DNA of 64,000 nt from Thermococcus sp. JdFR-02 (GCA_002009975.1 MTLP01000042.1:1-64000); one strand, 5' to 3'; counted from the stretch's first letter, positions 15,783-25,115 are shown. The notes: generated by a model not told the origin, from the sequence alone. Numbers and translations: made by a program.

Positions 15783-18203
15783 ATGAAGGGAAAATCAGCC
15801 ATAGTAATAATACTTTTCGTTATGCTTTTAGCACCAATGCTACCACAAGTAACTGCAAAACAGGAACAAATTCAAAACAGAGTTCAAAGAAACGAAAAAA
15901 TAAATCCATTCTTTGCACCCTTTTTAGAGGTATTTAAAAATATGACAGATGAGGAAAAGAAAGCTCTCCTTAACGCACTTGAGTTAATGATTAATGAGAT
16001 GATTAATGGAACAATAGTAGTCTCAGAAAACATGAAAATTATGAACATTACGTGGACTAATGAAGGCTTAAAATTCGAGCTATGGTATTTTAACAGTACT
16101 GATCCAATAAAGATTAGACATTATTTATGGAACAACCCAGAAAAAGCTCTTCATACTATAGAAAGGCTAAAAGCAGATGACAATATTACAGATTCTGAAA
16201 TTAAAGAACTTTCTGAAGACCTGAAGGTTGTTCCTCTATCAATACCCTACAGCGTTGTGATAAAGGACGTTGATTACCTAACAAATGATGGAAATGGCGA
16301 GTATGTAATCCTCTACAATCCGAGTAGCTCCTCAGCAAATATTCCAGGTTGGTACATAATGGATAGCTTTGCCTACAATAACAACGAATGCTGGAACTAT
16401 GATGGAACACCAAAAGATTCATGTAAATATTATGGTAGGGAACACATAATCAAGGTTTACGGTACAATTGTCCCGTTTGGAACATATATTGTAAAAGTTG
16501 CTTCAAGCCCGGAGGATGCTATCCTCAATAATGATGGAGATACTGTGTATTTAGTTGATTCACTGGGAAACGTTATTAGCACATACCATTATTCAGCTTC
16601 TCCTGAGATAACTGTAGAGGATATCCATTACTATCCAAGCAAACCTTCTCCCGGAACTCCAGTGGATTTCACAATAAAGCTCGATAACAGAGGAGCATTG
16701 GGAGGTGCCGGAACCCTTCAGCTTGTTATAGATGGAGAAATACTCAAAAGTGAGAGTGTTTATGTGGAAAAATACTCAATCAAGTATTTCCGCTTCTATG
16801 ATGCATGGACTGCAGAGCCTGGCACCCATGTTGTAGTTGCAAAGTTTATTCCTTCTTATTCAGGAGGGAAAGAGTCAACGGAAATTACTTGGATTTCTGT
16901 ACCCACTGTTAGCATAACCAGTGTAAATTATCCCTCCCCAGTTATTGAAGATAGGGATATTAAATTTGATGTTTTAGTCAATAATCCTGCATCTGAAAAA
17001 GTGGATGTTACCCTAAAACTGTTGGTTGATAATGAACAAAAATGGAGCTTTTCGGGATATGTATTACCTGAGCAAAGCTATCAATTCTATCTAATTTGGA
17101 AGGATCCTACACCTGAAACTCACAATGTCACTATTGAGCTCTGGGAAGATAGTGAACTCAGAGATACATGGAAGAAGACAATCTACGTGAAACCTAACTT
17201 ACCTCCAAAAATAACTAACATAACAATTCCTGAAGAAGCATATTCCGGGTATAGATTTGATGGGACAGTAACGGTGTACGACGAGGAGAGTGATGAGGTA
17301 TATGTCAGAGTCTACGTTAATGATGAGTATAAATTCACAATAGGCCCAATTACCTCTGAAGAAACTGCAAGCTACTATTATTATCCGGTGATAAACAACT
17401 GTACCAAGGAGCTTAGATTCATGTTTGTCCCAGTGGATGAGAGGGGTAACGTTGGGACACCCGAAGAGAGGACTGTCCTTGTTAAACTGGACACTGACTT
17501 TGATGGCTGGTGTGATATTGAAGAAATAGAAAAGTACAAGACAGACCCATATAAATGGGACACTGATGGAGATGGTATAAAAGATTCAAAAGATGTGGAC
17601 CCACTAACAAGGAACTTAACATTAACGGTGTATGTCTTTCGTGCAAGAGTTCTCGATCCAGTTGATGAATGGCTTTCCGCTGATTATCAGAAAGCTGATA
17701 TGACCTTGGAGATTGGAGCTAATCTCGGACATGGTAACATTGTATGGCAGAGTTTTACAATATCAGATAATCAGGATGATGCTGAGAAATCAATAATACT
17801 AACTAACGACACGCTTGTAAATATGGAGCTTCAGCAGATAGCCAAGTTTACAGTTGACATCCCAGAGTACTTTGAGTTTACATGGATTTACTTCAAGCTC
17901 TTTGACAGAGATACTCTGTCGTCTTGGGATATGCTCGATGTATCTCCAGAAAGCGGGACAGATGAGGAAGGCAAGATGGCTAAAGTTATGTTCTCTGTAA
18001 AGAGTGGTACGTGGGGCTTCCACGATTATCCAAATGATCACAAAGTTTACTTTGGCTATGGTCATCTGAGCGGTTGCGGTGATGGCTCCTGTGGTGATTT
18101 AGACTCAAGCACTGACATTGAACCATTCGTCAAGTACTACGATGAGCTTGAAGCCATGGGTTATGATTTAAGCATTGTTAACATCACAGATGCTAAAGGG
18201 TAG
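15783..18203 (+). CDS. Large secreted multidomain protein, N-terminal part, ending at an in-frame TAG
   Basis: The 806-residue product has a signal peptide (residues 1-26) and a helical segment to about residue 150. A lamin-tail-like domain follows (about 157-272, VVIKDVDYLTNDGNGEYVILYNP), then two CARDB-type adhesion domains (about 278-475) and a third beta domain. Asp-rich calcium-binding repeats come next (about 569-609, DTDGDGIKDSKDVDPL), and then a C2-like domain to about 730. The frame ends at TAG 18201-18203 but continues open directly after it into the protease domain at 18204-19658. The natural protein is therefore probably one polypeptide of about 1291 residues, interrupted here by a nonsense codon or an error. 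It would be exported and surface-attached or released, presenting a C-terminal metalloprotease. Confidence 0.75.
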   Translation: MKGKSAIVIILFVMLLAPMLPQVTAKQEQIQNRVQRNEKINPFFAPFLEVFKNMTDEEKKALLNALELMINEMINGTIVVSENMKIMNITWTNEGLKFELWYFNSTDPIKIRHYLWNNPEKALHTIERLKADDNITDSEIKELSEDLKVVPLSIPYSVVIKDVDYLTNDGNGEYVILYNPSSSSANIPGWYIMDSFAYNNNECWNYDGTPKDSCKYYGREHIIKVYGTIVPFGTYIVKVASSPEDAILNNDGDTVYLVDSLGNVISTYHYSASPEITVEDIHYYPSKPSPGTPVDFTIKLDNRGALGGAGTLQLVIDGEILKSESVYVEKYSIKYFRFYDAWTAEPGTHVVVAKFIPSYSGGKESTEITWISVPTVSITSVNYPSPVIEDRDIKFDVLVNNPASEKVDVTLKLLVDNEQKWSFSGYVLPEQSYQFYLIWKDPTPETHNVTIELWEDSELRDTWKKTIYVKPNLPPKITNITIPEEAYSGYRFDGTVTVYDEESDEVYVRVYVNDEYKFTIGPITSEETASYYYYPVINNCTKELRFMFVPVDERGNVGTPEERTVLVKLDTDFDGWCDIEEIEKYKTDPYKWDTDGDGIKDSKDVDPLTRNLTLTVYVFRARVLDPVDEWLSADYQKADMTLEIGANLGHGNIVWQSFTISDNQDDAEKSIILTNDTLVNMELQQIAKFTVDIPEYFEFTWIYFKLFDRDTLSSWDMLDVSPESGTDEEGKMAKVMFSVKSGTWGFHDYPNDHKVYFGYGHLSGCGDGSCGDLDSSTDIEPFVKYYDELEAMGYDLSIVNITDAKG

Positions 18204-19658
18204 GATGGGATTGAGAGTGTAGAGGTCAAAGATTATCAAAAAGGGAAGCTTTATCAGTATTCCAAGCCTGAAGAGGCAGTTCTATTCACCCTAGCCTTGC
18301 CAAACGGGACTGAGAGGAAGGTCTTAATAATCAATAAGAGAAACGCCAAAGTTCAGGTGCAGAACCTTCCAAGTGAAGACGTTAAACTATTGTCCACGGA
18401 TAGTGAAGCGAGTAATGGAAATATTACAGTTAAACAAAATGCAACAGTAGGAAAACGGATAAGATATGAAGCAGTCTTTATCTTCAGAGAACAGAATGAG
18501 AATGTAAAGGAGCAAGAAGTCCAAGCTTTAAGCAACAGTGAAACTGAGAACACGTCTACTGCGTTGACTTTTGATGCCTTAGGGACCTCAGAAGATGGTG
18601 ATGAAGATGACGCCGAGATATGGTTCATCATCAAGCTGAACGATGCTGATGGGGATGGAATACCATTCTACAAAGAGTTAGAGCTTAACAAAGAGCTTGA
18701 GAAGAGAGGCTACAGTAGAAGATTTGACCCGCGTAAGAACGATGCCTACGGCGACTATGACGGCGATGGAGTTCCTAATAGCGTGGAGCTGTTTATTGGG
18801 AAGGATCCGGCGAAGAGGGATATACTAGGGATAGAACTAAATATTTCAGTAGAGTGGACTATGAGCGAAGATGACAAGAAAAACTTGATCTACAGCATCA
18901 GGAAGGCCAGTGACTTCATCTACGACTACACGGACGGCTACGCCATGATAACGAAGATAAACGTGTGGGATGGGAAGAGAAATATCAAACGGGCAGATGT
19001 CTGGGTGAATGAAACGTTCCTAGAAGTCAAATTCATAGGGGACAATAAAAAGTGGCCTCAAGCAACGATTGGTGGCTACTGGACTGGAGGGAAACTCGTA
19101 ATGCCTTATAGGTTCTTACGGCCTACTCCTCCCGTTGGGATTGCAGAGCTGGGGGATGTGCAGTGGGCCCGGGCCCTCGGTCATGAGCTCGGTCACTATG
19201 TCTTCTGGCTCGGGGACGAGTATGAAGACTGGAAAGGAAGAACGTACTACTGGAATTATGGGCTAGATGGTCCCGATGTTGATACCCATGCTCCACACTC
19301 AGTCATGCATCACGAGTGGAAGTGGAGCGAGTTGAGCACCCCGAGAGATTACGAAAACTTCAAACAGTACTTAACAAATAAATACGGTGACTGGAAGCCA
19401 TACATCACGGACCAATGGGGTAACGTAACAAAGAACCCTATGACTGACTATCCAATTTGGCACTGCTCGGCATGGGAAGCACTGTTTAAGTCCTTAACGG
19501 GCCATGGCAGGCCTGAATGGACCAAAGGACCATATACCAACATTTGCATGGATTTGAATTTTGATGGAACATGTGACAGAACATTTCCACAAGAGTATAT
19601 CCCCAAAACTGGCCCGTACACTGGTGTCGGCTACTTCATGGGGGTGAACCTAAAATGA
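18204..19658 (+). pseudogene. C-terminal M64-like metalloprotease domain of the large secreted protein (after the in-frame stop)
   Basis: This is in the same frame as 15783-18203 with no start signal at the junction; the first later ATG/TTG (TTG 18297) has no ribosome site. It contains another calcium repeat (YDGDGVPNSVELFIGKDPAK, about 18755-18815) and the catalytic motif HELGHYVFWLGDEY (HELGH at 19182-19196). This HExGHxxxxLGDEY form is close to IgA-peptidase-like M64 enzymes: two His and a later Asp/Glu bind zinc and the first Glu is catalytic. The end has the hallmark PKTGPYTGVGYF followed by a GGGGGTGA sequence that serves as ribosome site of the next gene. It would be active if the TAG were read through or absent; as written it is not translated from the main start. 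Confidence 0.7.
18784..18808 (+). repeat. 25-base exact repeat, copy 1 (protease 'ELFIGKDP' hinge)
   Basis: Starting TGGAGCTGTTTATTGG and ending AAGGATCC, this block is identical to 21068-21092 although the flanks differ in many third positions. It encodes ELFIGKDP, just before the protease domain, and is a plausible crossover site for exchanging protease tips. Confidence 0.75.
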
Positions 19659-20602
19659 GACGGGTTTTCATTTCCATTTTCCTTTCGCTCGTGCTCTTAA
19701 CAGGCTTCCTTGCATACAACGCTTACACTTACCACGAGCTCAGCTCAGCGGAAGGAGCTTACAAGCTTGCTGTAATCCCAGAGAAAGAGAAACTCATTGC
19801 TGTCTACCACGGTGACAACCTCTGGCAGTTCGCGACCTACGATGAGGAAACGAACACGCTAAAGCTTTACAATTTAAAACAGTCCTCAATCCTCGATCTC
19901 AAGGACAGGAGTGTCGAAAAGATCAAAGCGATGCTCAACTACTCTCCTCTCACACTCGACCCAAAACTCCTCAAAGAGTACACGCCTCATACCCGTGCTC
20001 TTCTCTTTAAACCCCTCGGCTGGAAATACGATAATGAGATCAGCGGCTCGTACTGGAGAAACTTGAGTGAGGTGATAAAGCCCGGGGAAGAGTACTACAA
20101 GATTTATGGCGTGGGAACGAGCAGGAAACTCTGGATAAAGCGGAAGGAAGTCTGTGAAAAAGCCAGCATCTTCGCCCATGATTACGTTTGCTATGGGTAT
20201 ATTGGAGTGAGTGGTATTCTCGTGATCCCAGGGTACGAGGGTGAAAGAATGCTCTGGGTGATAGAGAAGCCCCATGATAACCAAACCGAGATGATCGCTT
20301 ACTACCCGGGCATCACACTGAAGAAAACCAAGACACCAGAAGAAAACCAAAAACCACGCAACTACACTGGAGAGGACGGTAAAATAATCCTTGAAATGCT
20401 AAACAAGTTGAAGGGAAACAAAACGGAATACGTGCAGATTGTCCTGTATGAAAAGCTAAAGAGACTCCCCGGATACCGCGGACTTGGGTGGTCTCTCGGG
20501 TCAGGAGGCTACTGCCACGTTGAAGCATGTTGCAAGGATTTAGCACAAATAAACATTTCAAAACCCTGGTGCGTTTCCCGCTGGAGGCTTCGAGATGACT
20601 AA
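19655..20602 (+). CDS. Membrane-anchored extracellular protein coupled to the metalloprotease (possible immunity/inhibitor)
   Basis: The ATG overlaps the protease stop (ATGA) and its ribosome site GGGGGTGA lies inside the protease 3' end, so the two are tightly coupled. The 315-residue product has one N-terminal membrane helix (about residues 4-23, VFISIFLSLVLLTGFLAY) and an extracellular remainder with several Cys near residues 161-175 and 289-304. No family was recognised. Membrane-anchored small proteins right after a secreted toxin-like enzyme are typical of immunity proteins, but a chaperone, inhibitor or substrate role is equally open. Base composition looks richer in G+C than the neighbouring chromosome. 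Confidence 0.65.
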   Translation: MRRVFISIFLSLVLLTGFLAYNAYTYHELSSAEGAYKLAVIPEKEKLIAVYHGDNLWQFATYDEETNTLKLYNLKQSSILDLKDRSVEKIKAMLNYSPLTLDPKLLKEYTPHTRALLFKPLGWKYDNEISGSYWRNLSEVIKPGEEYYKIYGVGTSRKLWIKRKEVCEKASIFAHDYVCYGYIGVSGILVIPGYEGERMLWVIEKPHDNQTEMIAYYPGITLKKTKTPEENQKPRNYTGEDGKIILEMLNKLKGNKTEYVQIVLYEKLKRLPGYRGLGWSLGSGGYCHVEACCKDLAQINISKPWCVSRWRLRDD

Positions 20603-20640
20603 GAACTGTAATCAAGCATGACTGGAGAGGTGAGCTGGAG

Positions 20641-21118
20641 ATGAAAAAAGCTTTGGTAATGTTCAGCATTTTCCTCTTCCTTTTGCTCGTTTCCTACTAC
20701 TATCTACCAGCCTACAGCATGACTGAACTCTATCAAAAAAATTCCAGAAAAAGTTCGGGAAGATTCACAACTCATAGCCGCTTATTACTCCCCGAAAACA
20801 GGCTTTGGAGGCTTAGAGAAGAACACAATAACCTGCAAGACTCAATTCAACTACTTGATAATGAAGACAAACCCAGAAAAAATCAAAGAACTCACAAACT
20901 GCGATAACTGTCAAATCCTCCTGTACTTAGACAAAATCTACCAAAACAGCGAAATTGAAACCCTATATCTCCCAATCGAACAAGTACTCAAAAACAAACA
21001 AAACACAATCTATATTGAACTCACCTTTATCAAAGATTGCGAACTCTCATCAGAGCCAAAACAGTGTTGGAGCTGTTTATTGGGAAGGATCCTGCAAAGC
21101 CAGATGTTCTCGGAATAA
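20641..21118 (+). pseudogene. Frameshifted, 3'-truncated membrane-anchored partner protein
   Basis: ATG 20641 follows GAGGTGAGCTGGAG. The first 33 residues give a signal/anchor (MKKALVMFSIFLFLLLVSYYY) and YSMTELYQK, then a run of seven A (20734-20741 region) puts the reading out of frame. With one A fewer, the frame would continue as KIPEKVREDSQLIAAYYSPK and stay open for about 95 further residues, through a Cys-rich stretch (NCDNC, QCWSC). It then runs out of frame into the protease hinge at 21068. The gene thus looks like a partner protein with a homopolymer frameshift whose 3' end was replaced by the next cassette. The beginning is loosely similar to the partner at 19655 (LIAVY versus LIAAY). 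Slippage on A7 could restore expression. Confidence 0.65.
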
Positions 21119-22023
21119 AACTGACGGTTGCCGTCGGATTTAATGCCAGCCAGGATTATCTCACAAAGCTCGTCAAGGGCTTCCAGAGGGCGAGTCAGGT
21201 GGTTTACGATTACACGGATGGGTATGCGATGATAACGGAAATCAGCATAAAGAACAACGTGCCCGAGGGGAGCGAGGAATGGGAGGAATCGATGATAGTA
21301 ATCCACAGCAATGAATCCAAAAAATTATACACAGATACTCCAATAATTCCCCACAATCCGGAGGAACCAGCGTCGAGCTGGGTGATTCCTATACCTGGGT
21401 ATTGGCTATGGTTTAAAACAGAAGAACAAAACAATTCAAAGCCCCACGTCCATCTTTATAAGATATACAGGGGAACATATCCAGATTCTAAAGTATACTA
21501 TGGAGGCATTGCTCATGAGTTAGGACATTTTGTCTTTGCATTGGGTGACGAATACATCACAAAGAACATATACAACATTAAAGCCGGCGAATATAAACAC
21601 CTGTACTATGACACTATAATATCGCTTTGTGGATTCAAGAACTTTACAAAGCTACCCACTATTATGGAAGCAGGAGATAAAATGACAGAATTGAGTACTC
21701 CCCAAGATTACATAGAATTCAACAACCAACTCATTAATTATTATCAACAGATTAGGGAGGTCTTGGTTCCTCTGGGATGGAACATAACAAAATGGGACGA
21801 CTTAATAACTAGTCACTTGGGCGATAATCGATACTTCTATAATGGAGCACTTCATGAGAATTTATCCGGATGGGAAGTGTTAGTGGCAATTATGAATTAT
21901 ACCGAATTTAACTATGTCAACACCACGAGGATACAGATTGACATCGATGCAAAAAAGCATATCCCCTTCGTAGGCCCATACACAGGCGTCGGATATTATC
22001 TTATAACTAGACTACAGGGGTGA
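21037..22023 (+). CDS. 5'-truncated M64-like metalloprotease tip (second cassette)
   Basis: The open frame of 328 codons enters the protease domain at the shared hinge LELFIGKDPAK (21068-21092). It then follows the first copy: YDYTDGYAMITEI, HELGHFVFALGDEY (HELGH at 21514-21528), STPQDYIEF, and the end GPYTGVGYY. All catalytic residues are kept. It has no signal peptide, no calcium repeats upstream, and only TTG 21037 or GTG 21064 as starts, with no ribosome site. It is therefore a displaced tip that would work only after recombination onto a complete N-terminal part. Its divergence from copy 1 suggests a different specificity rather than a recent duplication. Confidence 0.65.
   Translation: MRTLIRAKTVLELFIGKDPAKPDVLGIKLTVAVGFNASQDYLTKLVKGFQRASQVVYDYTDGYAMITEISIKNNVPEGSEEWEESMIVIHSNESKKLYTDTPIIPHNPEEPASSWVIPIPGYWLWFKTEEQNNSKPHVHLYKIYRGTYPDSKVYYGGIAHELGHFVFALGDEYITKNIYNIKAGEYKHLYYDTIISLCGFKNFTKLPTIMEAGDKMTELSTPQDYIEFNNQLINYYQQIREVLVPLGWNITKWDDLITSHLGDNRYFYNGALHENLSGWEVLVAIMNYTEFNYVNTTRIQIDIDAKKHIPFVGPYTGVGYYLITRLQG
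21068..21092 (+). repeat. 25-base exact repeat, copy 2 (cassette junction)
   Basis: Identical to 18784-18808. On its left is the broken partner gene 20641, in a different frame; on its right is the second protease tip. It therefore coincides exactly with the point where two unrelated sequences join. Confidence 0.75.
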
Positions 22024-22028
22024 CCACA

Positions 22029-22952
22029 ATGCCAAAAAGGTCACTAATACAATATTTGTTCTTTTTAGTTTTTGTAATTTTAGCACTAATGCTTATAGTT
22101 TCACCCCAAGATAACAGGCCCTCAGGTGTTCCCCAAGAACTTTCTCCCTATGATGCATACTTATTATTTGCAAAGCCATGCGCAGAGAACTGGAGTGCTG
22201 ATGCCGTTCTAATCGAAGCGGAATTTATAGAGCCTCCCGCGGGGAAATGGGAACCTACTGATGGACAGCTCTACAAGCCACCATTAGAGATAGTTCAGGA
22301 ATCCAAATTCAACAACGGCCGTTCACACCTCCATGTATTCACATTCTATTTCCCCTCAAAAAAGGAGCTCCTGCTGTTAACTGTTTACGTCACAAACACG
22401 ACTAAAAAATGGGATGTGCTGGAAATATCCAAGCAGACTCCCATGGATTATTCTTCATTCAAAGTCCTTCCAGAGAGGCTCCAGGGAGTTCCCAACACTA
22501 CTCATGCAATCTTGTTCCTTGGGGAATGGCATGAAGTTGCCGATATCGGCTCTCCCAAACTAGCGGAGAACCTTACAGTTATGGAGGTCACAGTTTGGGA
22601 TACGAAGCACACTTCTATTGATGAGGGAATCCTGATTCCGATAAGAGCGGTTTTGTATAGACTTCCCAACGGCACGATTATAGTCAACTATCCAGGAGGG
22701 GTAAAGGTATCAACCAAGGCGGGTATTCCTCCCGGATTAACAACATTCAAGCTCAATAGTAGCGTTATTGCCACGTTTGAAAAGATAAGAGAAGGCTGGC
22801 ACCGCAGTGGAATAGAAAAATACGTGATAACATCAGAAACCATCAAGGGTTTCAGGCTCACAAGACTGAGTGGGCCGGGGCTCAATATCAAGGAGTGTAC
22901 GGTTAGAATCGGTAATCTATCAACAGCCAAATGTTATGGAACTCAGAGTTAA
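22029..22952 (+). CDS. Membrane-anchored extracellular partner protein of the second cassette
   Basis: The 307-residue product has an N-terminal membrane helix (LIQYLFFLVFVILALMLIV) and an extracellular beta-rich domain. GGGGTGA, which includes the protease stop, lies five bases before ATG 22029; a GTG at 22020 is the alternative. The motif QTPMDYSSFKVLPERL (about residues 139-154) recurs in the next protein as QPTPFDYSKFAITPKML, so the two are diverged paralogs. Function unknown; immunity or inhibitor of the coupled protease is the working inference. Confidence 0.65.
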   Translation: MPKRSLIQYLFFLVFVILALMLIVSPQDNRPSGVPQELSPYDAYLLFAKPCAENWSADAVLIEAEFIEPPAGKWEPTDGQLYKPPLEIVQESKFNNGRSHLHVFTFYFPSKKELLLLTVYVTNTTKKWDVLEISKQTPMDYSSFKVLPERLQGVPNTTHAILFLGEWHEVADIGSPKLAENLTVMEVTVWDTKHTSIDEGILIPIRAVLYRLPNGTIIVNYPGGVKVSTKAGIPPGLTTFKLNSSVIATFEKIREGWHRSGIEKYVITSETIKGFRLTRLSGPGLNIKECTVRIGNLSTAKCYGTQS

Positions 22953-22977
22953 TGTCAAGGTGGAGGTGAAACAACAC

Positions 22978-24000
22978 ATGATTCCCAAGAGTCCAAAAAT
23001 CGCCCTTCTCTTCTTTATTATCACCGTAAGTCTTGTCTATTTCAAAATGCATTCACAAGAAAACCAAGAAACTCCCTTTGAACTTACAGCATTTGAGGTG
23101 TATACCAACATTATACAAGATGAAATAAAACGTTGGGACAAGCACGCTGTAATTATCGCAGTTCAAGGAATTGACTACAAATACCCCGTGAGGATTCCCC
23201 AAGAGACTATAAGCAACGAATTCATAACCAGCTCAAAAATTCCCACTAAAACCCTTCTTGACTACAAAGCACCATCTTGGATTTTTGTTCTATACTCAAA
23301 ACAGAGAAAAGAACTTATGTGGATTGAGGCGGCTATCTTAAAGGATCGCGCTAATAAAGAAGCGTGGAAAATTGTCAAAATAATCCAGCCAACTCCATTT
23401 GATTACTCAAAATTCGCAATTACACCTAAAATGCTGGAAAGAAATACAAGCTGGAAAATTTTGAAATCCTCCAATGGAGTTTCATACTTTGTCTCAAATC
23501 TTAAGCTACCAAATATAACGTCCAACACGACAATGATAGCAAAAGAGATTAGGGTGCTTTATTCACAGTTTCTGATTATCAATGTGCCAGTTCATGACTC
23601 GTATTTGAGTTCAAAATTCAAATTCGAACCTATTACAGGAGTCGTAGTTCTTCCGGACAAGAAGAGTTATGGCGTGGTAGTTCAAATAATTCCATGTATA
23701 CAATACCTGGAACTTTCAAGCCCGAAATTAGTTCTTCTGCTCTATAATGAAACTCACGATAGAATACTTGCAGAATATGCCAGAGCCGTATTGGAGGGGA
23801 CTGTACTAAAAACTGAGAGCAAACGAACTTCTCTTACCATTACAAGCCCTGTGCCTAGTAATGTGCATCAAGCCGAAACCATGATTAAAGAAGATTACAT
23901 AGTGTCCCACTACTGGATTGACATCATAAGGGAAGGGTTCTGTGAGGGTTCTGAGGATTACAAATGCAGGGACATTAACTACGAGTGGGTGAGGGATTAG
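22978..24000 (+). CDS. Second membrane-anchored extracellular partner protein, paralog of the preceding gene
   Basis: The 340-residue protein begins with a membrane anchor (ALLFFIITVSLVYF). It shares with its neighbour the order W-x-(K/A)-(H/D)-AV(I/L)I near the start, an ELxxIxAxxLK-type strand, and PFDYSKFAITPKML near residue 140. GGAGGTGA lies nine bases before ATG 22978; a longer frame upstream overlaps the previous gene and is rejected. The downstream stop abuts a short protease remnant. It may have belonged to a cassette whose protease tip was lost. Confidence 0.65.
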   Translation: MIPKSPKIALLFFIITVSLVYFKMHSQENQETPFELTAFEVYTNIIQDEIKRWDKHAVIIAVQGIDYKYPVRIPQETISNEFITSSKIPTKTLLDYKAPSWIFVLYSKQRKELMWIEAAILKDRANKEAWKIVKIIQPTPFDYSKFAITPKMLERNTSWKILKSSNGVSYFVSNLKLPNITSNTTMIAKEIRVLYSQFLIINVPVHDSYLSSKFKFEPITGVVVLPDKKSYGVVVQIIPCIQYLELSSPKLVLLLYNETHDRILAEYARAVLEGTVLKTESKRTSLTITSPVPSNVHQAETMIKEDYIVSHYWIDIIREGFCEGSEDYKCRDINYEWVRD

Positions 24001-24001
24001 A

Positions 24002-24175
24002 ATGCTTACAAGATGGCATACGTTAAGCTACAACGGTGTTTACAACGTGGATGCGGGCATCTACCTTGACCTGGACTTTGATGGTGTAGCAGACTATGAA
24101 CTCCCCAAGGGATACATACCCAAAGTCGGCCCATACATAGGAGTCGGCCAATACATGATCATCCAATGGGGGTGA
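24002..24175 (+). pseudogene. 3' remnant of a metalloprotease tip (third cassette)
   Basis: An open stretch of 57 codons ends LDLDFDGVADYELPKGYIPK then VGPYIGVGQYM. It aligns with the last 35 residues of the protease at 19658 (MDLNFDGTCDRTFPQEYIPK, TGPYTGVGYFM). The catalytic part is absent. The final GGGGGTGA again supplies the ribosome site of the next gene, so the protease-partner junction is preserved although the enzyme is gone. Confidence 0.7.
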
Positions 24176-24180
24176 AGAAT

Positions 24181-24894
24181 GTGAGAATTGTCTCTTTCTC
24201 GGTCTCTATTCTTATCCTTCTCCTTTTAACATCACTCCCCGTTAATGCGGTGAGTATTTGGGATGGTCTCGTCGACAGGCCCATTTACTACATTAACATT
24301 GAAGGTTACAGTCTTACAGGAGCTCCACCATGGAACCCATTTAACGATTCCTCAATAACACGGATCAACATCGGATATTCATACAACGAAACACACACAT
24401 TCAATAAATACTATGAGAACGGAATATGGAAAGAAGGATTCTACCTCAAACACCAAAACCCCAAACCATTCACCCTCTCCGACTGGAACCTTTCAAAAGT
24501 TCTTGAAGAGTACCAGTGGGGCGTTGAGAAATACCTGCCCAACATTACCGGGAAATTTGCGGCTGGAGAATGGAAAAAGGGCTACTGGAACAGCTCAATA
24601 GCCCGGTGGAATGTAATAATCAACGCACACCAACTCAAAATAACCCTCAACACCATGGCCAGTGAAGGCTCAGGAGAATTCGATGAATACATTACCTTCG
24701 AATGCTGGCGGAATGAAAGTAATGTAACGTGCAAATGGAACAAACCAGTCTTCAAACTCTACCCCAGCCGGCCACCAATAGGAAAAGACACAACAACAAG
24801 CACGACAAAAGAGGAAAACAAAACCTGCGGGCCAGCTTTGCTGGTTGGATTAGCATTAGTTCCTATATGGGTTAGGAGGTGGCATAAGAGGTGA
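24181..24894 (+). CDS. Secreted protein with CGP-CTERM anchor (cassette partner)
   Basis: Translation probably begins at GTG 24181, five bases after GGGGTGA. The 237-residue product has a signal peptide ending VNAVS, a mature domain starting SIWDGL, and a Thr-rich stalk. At the C-terminus is CGPALLVGLALVPIWVRRWHKR: the CGP-CTERM pattern of Cys-Gly-Pro, a hydrophobic stretch and a basic end, which is known in Thermococcaceae as a surface-anchoring signal processed by an archaeosortase-like system. The domain is paralogous to 25140-25757 (FNDSSIT-x-(I/V), YSYN(E/Q)TH, DW(N/D)L). Function unknown. Confidence 0.7.
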   Translation: MRIVSFSVSILILLLLTSLPVNAVSIWDGLVDRPIYYINIEGYSLTGAPPWNPFNDSSITRINIGYSYNETHTFNKYYENGIWKEGFYLKHQNPKPFTLSDWNLSKVLEEYQWGVEKYLPNITGKFAAGEWKKGYWNSSIARWNVIINAHQLKITLNTMASEGSGEFDEYITFECWRNESNVTCKWNKPVFKLYPSRPPIGKDTTTSTTKEENKTCGPALLVGLALVPIWVRRWHKR

Positions 24895-25115
24895 AGAATG
24901 GATTATCTTTGGCTTTGCTCTTCCTCCTTTTCCTTCCTTTGGCTTCAGCTGGAAAGGTTAACCTGTTCAACCACCTGCCGGGCAATGAGACGGTGAAGTT
25001 GGTAACTTTCGAATGCCACTCAAACTGCACGCCCCAAAAATGGTTCATGGTCGATAACTTAACCATCATAAAACCCCACAACGGGACCGTATACTGGGAC
25101 TGGATATTATCTTAG
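24891..25115 (+). CDS. Small secreted protein of unknown function
   Basis: The frame starts at GTG 24891, overlapping the preceding TGA, and encodes 74 residues with a clear signal peptide (MKNGLSLALLFLLFLPLASA). The mature part of about 54 residues has two Cys (ECHSNC) and no anchor. An ATG at 24898 in another frame gives a poor protein. It may be complete or the truncated start of a longer partner protein. Confidence 0.5.
   Translation: MKNGLSLALLFLLFLPLASAGKVNLFNHLPGNETVKLVTFECHSNCTPQKWFMVDNLTIIKPHNGTVYWDWILS

Noticed and set aside
18201-18203. Pyrrolysine or another recoded amino acid at the TAG
   Set aside because: Thermococcales are not known to encode the pyrrolysine system, and no downstream structure was seen that would support recoding. 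A mutation or error is simpler.
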